The notes beneath the pieces were generated by a model. It was not told the origin of the DNA. It was given only the letters and a program-made list of their open reading frames with translations, and ran no database searches. Both the position numbers and the translations under genes were made by a program. Positions 56,299 through 64,000 of a stretch of DNA of 64,000 bases are shown here, piece by piece. Origin of the DNA: Pyrenopolyporus hunteri (Eukaryota; Ascomycota; Sordariomycetes; Xylariales; Hypoxylaceae); contig CADCXC010000035.1 of NCBI GenBank assembly GCA_902806595.1, positions 496,001 to 560,000 of the forward strand, written 5' to 3'. Position 1 is the stretch's first letter. Every line of letters starts with the position of its first letter.

Positions 56299-56960
56299 TT
56301 CCTATTTCCTAATCTATAGGACGTGCCGGAAGATTGAAATTGGGATGATGAAATTGAAACTGTTAAGCGGTGGAGGTCCAGCTTGGTAGCATGACCCCGT
56401 TACAGGGTCGCCACACAGCGCTCATTCACCAACCTCAGCTGAAAGAGGGGTCGATCGGAACTTCACGAAACATATTGTGAGGCCTATACAAGTATATATA
56501 TTCTAACAATCCTAAAAATCCTAAATGGTCTTAACCCTTTAAGACTTACCTGATATTTAGCTTCCGCCTGAAGTCTCACAGCCAATGATCAATAAGCCTT
56601 CGCTTAGCAACTCACCTGGTATAAATATGTATGAAGTCTGGGTCGACTTACCGCCCGGTATACAGACCCTCATAGTATCACAACAAATGAACGTAATCTG
56701 ACCGTGCTGACCTACCTATAACCCTCTCATATCCCTATTTATGTAGTCACTCCAAGATCTACCGTTAAATGAGACAATACAGCAAGCACAGCCTCACGTG
56801 ACGATGGCGACATACTGCTCGACTATGGCGAATATTATACGTGTTACCAGTCTGCCCGTGCGGGCCCCTGCGGCCCCTCCGGAAGGTCGTTACACGTCTA
56901 ATTCAATCGTAGGTGTAGTTTAGCTACCACAACATTTAATGTACTTAATCCACGGATATC
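56299..56960. promoter_or_regulatory. bidirectional upstream region between the HET and FMO genes
   Basis: 662 bp separate two divergent start codons and must hold both promoters. No gene or clear regulatory motif can be assigned. Confidence 0.5.
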
Positions 56961-58853
56961 ATGAGTGAGACACATAGAATTAAGTCTGTAGCCGTTGTTG
57001 GCGCAGGTGCAGCAGGTATATTAATATCCAAAACCTCATATATACCGATGAGCAATGTGTCATTCACTAACACTTATCCCAGGGGCCATCACAGCAGCAG
57101 CGTTGAAAGCCGAAAACTACTTTGAGCGAATCCGGGTCTTCGAGAGGCGAGAGACAGCTGGTGGGACATGGTAACTCGCACCCGCCACACTCTCATCCAT
57201 ACCCGTACTCGCAACCGCTCACAGCGCCCAGGATATACGACTCGGACCCGCAGCCGGCGCTAGAGATCCGGCCGGGGAAACTCCCGCCGGACCTCGACCC
57301 GCCCCTGGAGATCCCCGAGGGGCTGCCGCGGGTCACGCCGCCTAACCGGCAAGAGCGGTTCTCCAAGACGCCGATCTACGACTCTCTTACGTGGGGCCTC
57401 CAACTTCCCGCAACCTTTCTCTGTGAAAATCTAAGGGTCGTCGTGTTGACTAGGGGCGTATTATAGAACGAACGTACCTGACATCGCCATGTGCTTTTCC
57501 GACCGGCGGTTCGCCTACGGGCCCTTCCCGCCGCACCACGTGCCGCGGCAGTACATCGAGAATTACTTCTCGATCCACAAGACGGACGAGCTGTTGAGCC
57601 TCAACACCACCGTCGAGGACGTGTCCAAGCTGAAGCCGACCGCGGAGCACGGTCTCGACAGGTGGAAACTGACTCTCCGGAAGTACGACCCGGCCCGCCA
57701 CGTCGACGTCTGGTGGGAGGAGACGTTCGACGCGCTGATCCTGGCGAACGGGCATTACTCCGTGCCTTACGTAAGTCTTTCCATTCTCACCGTCGTTCTT
57801 ATTCCCATTTTCATCTATCTACCCTTCATAAAAATCCCATCCCATTCACTCATTCATCCCAACCTACCCCTCCCCCGATCAACCAGCCCAACCCAACCAC
57901 TCACCACCCCCCAGATCCCGCCCGTCCAAGGCCTAGAATCCTACATGCGCAAATTCCCGGGGCGCGTGACGCACTCGAAGTACTACCGGTCGCCGCAGGC
58001 CTACGCCGCGCAGCGCGTCCTCGTGATCGGCAACTCCGCCTCCGGGCACGACGTGGCCGCGGATCTCGTGGCCACGGCGCGCACGCCCGTGCTGCAGTCG
58101 CGGCGGTCGCGGTCGCGGTGGGACGGGCCGGCGGCGCCGCCGGGCATCGCGTGGAAGCCCGTGGTGCGGGCGTACGACGCGGGGGACGGCAGCATCCTGT
58201 TCGCGGACGGCACGCGCGAGGCCGGGGTCGACGCCGTCGTCTACTGCACCGGGTACAAGGCGTCGTTCCCGTTCTGGAACGCCGCGGCGGGCGGCGCGCC
58301 GTTGTGGGACTACGAGAAGGATCGGCTGCTGGGCAATTACTGGCACACCTTCTTCCGCGCGCACCGCACGCTCGGCGTCGTCGGCCAGCCGCGGGTCCTG
58401 ACGTTCCGGAGCTTCGAGTACCAGGCGGTGGCGCTGGCGCGGCTGTTCGCGGGGCGCAACGCGGTGGAGCTTCCGAGCGCGGAGGAGCAGGAGAGGTGGG
58501 AGAGGGAGAGGGAGGAGAGGACGAGGAGGGAGGGGAGGAAGTTCCACGATGTGCAGTGGGAGAGCGGGGAGACGGTGGAGTGGCTGGAGGGGTTGTTTAG
58601 GATCGCTGGGTTGGGCACGTTGAAGGGCGAGGGCAGGATACCGCCGCCGCTGACGAAGGAGTTGGTTTGGGCTATCGAACATCTGAGGAAGTACCCGGAG
58701 CCTGGGAAGGGGAAGGATGGGGACGGGGGCGAGGGCGGAGATGGAAAGGAGAGTGGTGATATTGTTGTATCTGCTGATGATGGGAAGGCGGATGAACAGG
58801 ATGGATGGGTACTAGTCGATAGGCAACGTAAGGATTTGCTGGGATTCATATAG
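56961..58853 (+). CDS. flavin-containing monooxygenase
   Basis: Five exons, 56961-57015, 57083-57170, 57232-57390, 57467-57770 and 57915-58853, give 514 aa. FAD site GAGAAG is at 14-19, then FERRETAGGTW. The FMO signature FPGRVTHSKYY is at about 216-226, and the NADPH site GNSASG at about 241-246. VYCTGYKASFPFW matches the late CTGY motif. It uses NADPH and O2 to oxygenate N or S atoms of an unknown substrate, or carries out a Baeyer-Villiger-type step. The C-terminus is Glu/Gly-rich. The donor of intron 3 (GTGGGG) is weak, but the splice restores SLTTNVPDIAMCFSD. Intron 4 (57771-57914) is 144 nt, a multiple of three without a stop, so retention would stay in frame. No other tailoring genes suggest a metabolite cluster. 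Confidence 0.9.
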
Positions 58854-59203
58854 ATTGCGTTATACATTAGGTATATATATAAAGAGACTGGGTTACTATA
58901 TCCACGTGAGTAGTACATTCTAATCTCGAGATTGTTAGTTCGAAATGTCCTTTCGAGTTTAACAAAAGTCAGTAACCTCAATCTCGTTTTATGTAGGCAC
59001 TACTTGAACCATATGCCCAAATGAAGTCCCAACATTCTCAATCTGCAGCATTCCCACAGGAGCAAGCCTTATATTATAATAAGCAGGGTAACGCTGCCGG
59101 AGACGTATAACGCAGCAGAGACTGATGCCCGGCTTGCTACCCAACGCAATCCCAAAACGCCATCACACTAGTCCAAACAACGGGATCTGCCCCGGCGAAG
59201 GCA
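58854..59203. other. short intergenic between convergent genes
   Basis: Shared 3' flank of the FMO and HAM1-like genes. Nothing else is seen. Confidence 0.5.
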
Positions 59204-61435
59204 TCATGTAAGATTACGCACGTGCGTGTTGAACACGTCGTTTCTCCAACCACCCGCTTCGAATTGTTCGATGCGATCGCCGGCTCGGGAGGCTTCCTCG
59301 TGCCAGATCTTGACGACACTCCCCGGGGCGTAGACGCCTTTGAAGACGCCCTTACCAGGCTGCTCGATGCCCACCCTCGTGTAGAGGTCGGGGTCCTCTT
59401 CGGGCATCAGACGCGCCGCGACGGCCCTGATAAAGGTCCACAGATCCTTGGGGTTAGCGATCCGCGTTGCGCGCAGTCGCTCCCGAGCAAACAATAGCTC
59501 GCGATTAGCAGCGTGGAGGAGGTCGCTGATGGCTGCGGCGAGCTGAGCTTCCATCGTCGCCTTGAGGATGGGGCGGAGCACCGGCTTGATGAGCCAGCTC
59601 AGCCAAGAAAACTTGCTCTTTCGAAGCTTGTAGTTGAGTTTGTGTACCCTTACGCGTACGCCGCGCAGGGTTAAGATCTGCTCTAGGCGTTCGCGGCATA
59701 TCTCAACTTCCAAGTGAATGTCAATGCCGCGCTCGTCTAGCGCGAAACTCGCGATGCCCTCGTCGGCTAGACGGAATAAGCCGCTATGAGCACGCAGCCA
59801 GAAGCCGACCTCATCTGCACGAGCAGAGAGGCCGTCTATCTTGATAAGCATGAGGTGCTTTGTGCTGGCGCTGGTCCTAAACCGGGCTTTACGGATCTCG
59901 ACGTCGTTATAAGTCTCGATCTTCAGCCTGTAAGGAAGGAATGATGTCTGGTTCACAGTGGTGCCTGGCTCAATGATGAGATTTTCCAACAGAAGGTCTA
60001 TAGCCGGCGTGCTGATCTCGAGACGTGGGATCGGTACGTGCTGGACGGCGGAGATGACGAGAGGAATGAAGACGTTGAGCGCGTCATGGATCAATTCGGA
60101 GTTGGTGGCGGAGTCGGTAGGAGAAAGCACTCCGAATATACGGAGCGTAGTTGTTGTGAGATTATGAATGTCTTCGTCTCTTGCTACGCTCTGGAACGTA
60201 ACGGACAACTGCTGCAGGAGCTCATCGATATCTTGCCTTAAACTACTCTCCGACCCAACTTGTTTACTCTTTTCTCTTAACTCGCTAAGTTTCCGGTCGG
60301 CGTCGGTGAAGAATTCCGGATCCATTAAGAGTTTCTGCAGGCTATCGCCAATCTCCTGTAACAAGTTCTCAAATTCCGGATCCTTATCTTTATGACTCAT
60401 GACCTTCTTGAGGAGTTCTTCGCACTTCTCCCATTCGTCCCTGTCGCCGAAGCTCTTGACGAACTCCCAGAGATTGGCGAGGGCGCGGTCCGTCTCTCGG
60501 TTTTCCTGGACATCGTTCTGGGCGACTTCGACTATCTGCTCGGCAGCTCGCGAGTAGACCATGGCATAGCGCTTGATGAGAAGCGAAAGTGTCGATACCG
60601 AGTCCGAATAGTCTTTGCGTTTCCGAAGGTTGGTCACGACTTGCTGCAGCCGCTTTAAGAGCGTCCGACCTTCGTCGCCGGTAAGCTTATCCTTGGCGCT
60701 CTCGACGGTGGCGCCCGCAACTTCGGCGGTATGGCTCGCAACGATTCTACCGGCATCCTCGAATTCGTCTTCGAGGTTCTGTACCGTCGGGGGTTGGCTA
60801 TCGGTGTCTTTTGCGGACTCGGCTATGCTTTGCTGATCCTCCGCGGACGGGTCCAATTGTTTGCCCGCTTCCTTGGCAGCGCTACTCAAGGCGAAGGCCG
60901 AGTCTCTGAAGATCTCGCGGCCGACCGTGTTGAGGTCGTTGAGGAACGTCCGGAATTCGGGGTTCGTGAGCAGAAGCGAGCCAACGGTGCGCACACTTTG
61001 GTAAGCGGCGGCGATGTCGGCCCTGGTTTTGGTCTTCTTGGCTCTGGAGCTAAGGTCGTCTACGTCGATCGAGATGCGGCTCTTAGTTAGGAACCAGATA
61101 AGATCCTGGAGTTGGTCTTGTCCGTTCTTATGTTGGAGGAGGGTGATGAATTGTTGGATCCATAGCTTGGTTAGACGCACCAAGCGACGGCCGCTGTTGG
61201 ATAGATCGGGGTTGTCGGGATTCAATATGTCGCTCGCCAGGAGGGTTCGCAGATTGACAATGATCTGTTCTGTGGAGGGCATGTATCCCTTGGTTAGCGC
61301 CCTCAGCATCTGATAGCTATGGAGCTTCCGGTACAGCTCCCGCTGCAGGTGAGTGTCCTGCTCATATTGAGGGAGCAACGGTTCCCTCTCTGGATCCGAG
61401 CTCTTTTTCCGTAGTCCAAAGCACGAGGACAGCAT
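59204..61435 (-). CDS. HAM1-like protein (BPI-type lipid-binding family)
   Basis: Single exon. I choose the start at 61435 (MLSSCFGLRKKSSDPEREPL), giving 743 aa, because the family begins this way; the frame stays open 53 codons further upstream. The N-terminal two thirds are helical (QMLRALTKGYMPSTEQIIVNL, LNPDNPDLSNSGRRLVRL, LLQHKNGQDQLQDLIWFL). This matches the HAM1 N-terminal domain, which resembles a BPI/LBP fold. The C-terminal part (SFLPYRLKIETYNDVEIRKARF, KIDGLSARADEVGFWLRAHSG, FADEGIASFALDERGID-like region and GVYAPGSVVKIW) fits the HAM1-like C-terminal domain. Related proteins occur across ascomycetes and are thought to bind lipids or membranes. One is named for a hyphal anastomosis phenotype. 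No membrane helix or signal peptide is visible. The precise function is unknown. Confidence 0.82.
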   Translation of the reverse strand: MLSSCFGLRKKSSDPEREPLLPQYEQDTHLQRELYRKLHSYQMLRALTKGYMPSTEQIIVNLRTLLASDILNPDNPDLSNSGRRLVRLTKLWIQQFITLLQHKNGQDQLQDLIWFLTKSRISIDVDDLSSRAKKTKTRADIAAAYQSVRTVGSLLLTNPEFRTFLNDLNTVGREIFRDSAFALSSAAKEAGKQLDPSAEDQQSIAESAKDTDSQPPTVQNLEDEFEDAGRIVASHTAEVAGATVESAKDKLTGDEGRTLLKRLQQVVTNLRKRKDYSDSVSTLSLLIKRYAMVYSRAAEQIVEVAQNDVQENRETDRALANLWEFVKSFGDRDEWEKCEELLKKVMSHKDKDPEFENLLQEIGDSLQKLLMDPEFFTDADRKLSELREKSKQVGSESSLRQDIDELLQQLSVTFQSVARDEDIHNLTTTTLRIFGVLSPTDSATNSELIHDALNVFIPLVISAVQHVPIPRLEISTPAIDLLLENLIIEPGTTVNQTSFLPYRLKIETYNDVEIRKARFRTSASTKHLMLIKIDGLSARADEVGFWLRAHSGLFRLADEGIASFALDERGIDIHLEVEICRERLEQILTLRGVRVRVHKLNYKLRKSKFSWLSWLIKPVLRPILKATMEAQLAAAISDLLHAANRELLFARERLRATRIANPKDLWTFIRAVAARLMPEEDPDLYTRVGIEQPGKGVFKGVYAPGSVVKIWHEEASRAGDRIEQFEAGGWRNDVFNTHVRNLT

Positions 61436-63415
61436 TGTCACTGCCTTCTGCCTTTTGCCTTCTACCCTCTCTTCTACCTTGGATAATAAACCTAGACGCG
61501 CTCCTGTGGATGAAAGGTCCTCCTCTCTTTTCGTTTTCGTCCCGACGGGGATGGGAATGCGTTGGAACACATGGCTGGGAGCTCTCGAAAGCAAACGAAA
61601 GCAAAGTATGTAACGGGCAAGTCTTGACGAATGAATGACGTCTACGTGGGGAGCTTTGGCTTTTGAGCTGGCTCAGGGATTATATGGGGGAGATGACCCG
61701 CGATTTTCCCGATCCCTTGCCTAAGCCTAATAGGCGCTTAGATAATGCAAGCCAAGACGACCGTTATCTTATCTACGCTATCTACTACATACCTATGTAT
61801 CTAGGTACCTACATAGTAGTTGGCAACCAACCTTCTCCCTTTCTTCCCTCATCCGAGACAAGTTGTTATGATGGGCCATTCGATCCTAAGATTCTTCCAA
61901 TGTTGCGTTTTATACGAAGCGTCCCGTCTAAATTTTACTGAGTCAATACATACGGTAAACGGTTACACTACGTTGTGTTATTCCCGGTTTCCTCATTGCG
62001 TTAGAATCGACTCGACGAGGACAACGTCCGAGCCAATCCATCTGGATACGTCGTAGTATTCTAATCTGTTAACGTTATCGGTCGTGCTACCGGGAATCCT
62101 TTCCGAGACACATAAAATAGGTAGGTAGCTACCTAGGAAAGGCTCTACGAGTTAGAGCATATCCCGGTTATCCCAATTATTCGGCCCCTATAGCCTCGTT
62201 CGCAGATTTCGGATGTATATTTGAGGTAGCCGTGAATGCGACGTGGTAATGTAGCGCGGATGCTACCGACGAGTCGACCTAGTTCCAGCGTGTGCAGCTA
62301 CGATTTCACTTAGGCTCCCGTGGGAAGGACTACCTACCGGGAATTTGGTTCGTCTACGCAGTGAGGCTGAAGTAGACACCCAACCACGACGGCTCATACG
62401 CCAGAGACTCGATTACACTATACGGGCCAGTCAAACTTCTCGAGCTTCTCGACAAATGTGTCCCAGTATCTGGGCCAGGTACCTAGATATGTACCCATCG
62501 GGCTTCTAGTCCTGGACTGGAACTGGGTTCACTTTTGTATTATATTTATGCCGCGTAACCCGACAGCAATCGATGGCCGTATTCGGCAGACTATCGTAGG
62601 CTGGACGAAGTCATACCCACACCGTACGACCGTGGCCCCTCGCAGGTCCGCGGCCCCCGTTCGGTCGTGGACGGATCCGATATGTAGGTAGGACTAAAGA
62701 ATCCTTCCATGGCCTTTGGGTTGCATAAGTCGGTACGCAGTGATATCTTCGCGAATAATATGCCTGGGAATTTTTAGAAAGCGCCCCCATATTTGCAAGA
62801 TAAGGGGTCGTTTAGAAGATCCGTCCTAGGACATATATACACTTGGGGTAGTCAACGCAACTACTCGCCCTCCAGGCACCAAATTTTCCACTTGAGAATA
62901 TAATAAGAACCTCTAAGCATTGGCATAGGTGGGTAAATGTGCGTAGCATGCTTACTATTATAGAGGTGATTCATGGAATCCCATTGATCTCCATTGGTTA
63001 GGACGAACTGTTAATTACCTGCCTGCCGTTTCGCTAATTAATACGCCATGCCGAGGAGTACTCGTACAATACATGTCTGGCTAGTGCTAGCTAGCCAGCA
63101 TGTAGATATCTAGCAGTTTAAGCTAAATATCTACTCGTGAGACCTCGGCATCTAGTAGTTAACCTACAGCCTCGTCTATTTTTATGTCTAGCAGTGACTA
63201 AAACAATAGGAAGCGAGCTTCCAAAGCGTTGTAACACGCCCCCCCTATAGTTCGTAGCCTTGCTACCCCGTCCCGAGGTTCCCGCCACTAATGGTATTCC
63301 CTTCGTTGATAAATACGCTTGATACTCCTGGTTCTGGAGCTCCCTTGTATCTGTCTGTCTCAGCATAACCACTTACACAGACTGACCTCGATCCGCCCGG
63401 CATCTCGTAGACACG
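61436..63415. other. intergenic, 2 kb
   Basis: Upstream region of the HAM1-like gene and of the RTA1-like gene. It holds a TACCTATGTATCTAGGTACCTAC tract (61790-61812), a GGTAGGTAGCTACCTAGG hairpin (62120-62137) and the 18-bp sequence at 62594-62611 that also occurs at 7160. No gene is supported. Confidence 0.5.
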
Positions 63416-64000
63416 ATGAGCGACCACGTCGGAGACGGCGCTGCCGCAATCTCCTTCAAGGACTGCACGCCGGCGATATGCCCCTACGACAAGTCCTTCT
63501 ACCAGTATCGGATCAGCATAGCAGCCAACGTCGCCTTCTTAGCCTTGTTCTCGCTCTCCCTGCTCGGCTTCCTCGCCGTCTTCGCCTTCACGCGGCGCGG
63601 CGGCCTCTTTTCCGTCGCCATGGTTCTGGGCCTTATCTGCGAGATCCTTGGGTACGTAGGCCGGATCATGAGCTGGAAGAACCAATGGTCTGAGAACGGG
63701 TTTCTCATGCAGATCTGCGTATGTGGCACTAAAAGGACACCCCCTGAAATCCTGTGTCTGTTGTCTCTCATAAATAGGAGATTCATCGCCAATTTCATTG
63801 AGGTTTTGCGCCGCGAGGACACGCTCAGATGCAAACCCGTCTCGAAAACAGTACTAACTGACTCTTACTATCAAGTGTCTAACCATCGGCCCGGCCTTCT
63901 TCGCCGCCGGCATATACCTCTGCATCCGGAAAGTCGTATCCGCCTTCGGACCCGAGAACTCGCGGATCCCGCCCAAGTACTACACGCGCATCGTAAGTCG
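63416..64000 (+). CDS. RTA1-like seven-helix membrane protein, 5' part
   Basis: Exon 1 is 63416-63718 and exon 2 is 63876-63992, joined across a 157-nt intron with a CTAAC branch site. A third exon lies beyond the window, after a GTAAGT donor at 63993. The 140 visible residues start MSDHVGDGAAAISFKDCTPA. They include helices IAANVAFLALFSLSLLGFLAVFAF and FSVAMVLGLICEILGYVGRI, then QICCLTIGPAFFAAGIYLC and FGPENSRIPPKYYTRI. The ICEILGYVGR, LTIGPAFFAA and RIPPKYYTRI blocks are hallmarks of the fungal RTA1/RTM1 family. Members confer resistance to toxic lipids or molasses compounds, and one is a candidate sphingoid-base translocase (Rsb1). Substrate is unknown here. Confidence 0.92.
   Translation, partial: MSDHVGDGAAAISFKDCTPAICPYDKSFYQYRISIAANVAFLALFSLSLLGFLAVFAFTRRGGLFSVAMVLGLICEILGYVGRIMSWKNQWSENGFLMQICVCGTKRTPPEILCLLSLINRRFIANFIEVLRREDTLRCKPVSKTVLTDSYYQVSNHRPGLLRRRHIPLHPESRIRLRTRELADPAQVLHAHRKS

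Noticed and set aside
57491..58600. 369-codon alternative frame within the FMO gene
   Set aside because: Arg/Ala-rich shadow in a GC-rich exon; the FMO motifs are in the other frame.

Overview
This window is nuclear DNA of a filamentous ascomycete (Pezizomycotina), most likely a Sordariomycete and possibly Xylariales. The evidence is many short introns (about 50-190 nt, GTRNGT...CTAAC...YAG), fungal-specific families (HET, NACHT-WD40, Ppo oxygenase, HAM1-like, RTA1, fungal H+-ATPase), no operons, and gene-poor AT-richer intergenic DNA with dispersed CCTAGGTA-type palindromes. The class-level assignment is inference. I rebuilt the gene models by hand from splice signals and frame continuity; wherever I give an exon list, the exon lengths sum to a multiple of three.

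Left part (0-16.8 kb): one large minus-strand STAND/NLR-type gene (NACHT plus about 12 WD40 repeats, 1,803 aa, three exons); a tubby-like/LURP-one-like gene with an apparent frameshift; then a gene-poor stretch with three predicted secreted proteins. One of these carries two 17-residue peptides flanked by dibasic Kex2 sites in front of a four-cysteine domain.

Middle (16.8-47.1 kb): housekeeping genes. These are a P-type H+-ATPase paralogue (7 exons), a Rom2-type RhoGEF (DEP-DH-PH-CNH), Cu/Zn superoxide dismutase, Tudor-SN/SND1, transaldolase (with a 12-nt exon), a Ppn2/ApaH-like phosphatase, Pet191 and a membrane-anchored steryl ester/TG lipase. A small non-autonomous inverted-repeat element lies at 29.5 kb in a 4.7-kb gene-free stretch.

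Right part (47.5-64 kb): a nine-exon Ppo-type fatty acid dioxygenase-P450 fusion, a HET-domain gene, a flavin monooxygenase, a HAM1-like lipid-binding protein and the 5' part of an RTA1-like membrane protein. The HET gene is interrupted near its 3' end by a 578-bp element with long (110/118 bp) terminal inverted repeats and a 6-7 bp target duplication. Removing the element and one copy of the duplication rejoins the frame exactly to a detached 3' end that carries the conserved HET C-terminus.

The genes do not form one obvious pathway. The recurring theme is non-self recognition and signalling (NLR, HET, oxylipin synthase) on the two flanks of a conserved core block. The strongest observations are the transposon-broken HET gene, the Kex2-peptide/cysteine-domain fusion, the joined NLR model and the atypical Ppo P450 half. 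I found no convincing tRNA, rRNA or CRISPR array.
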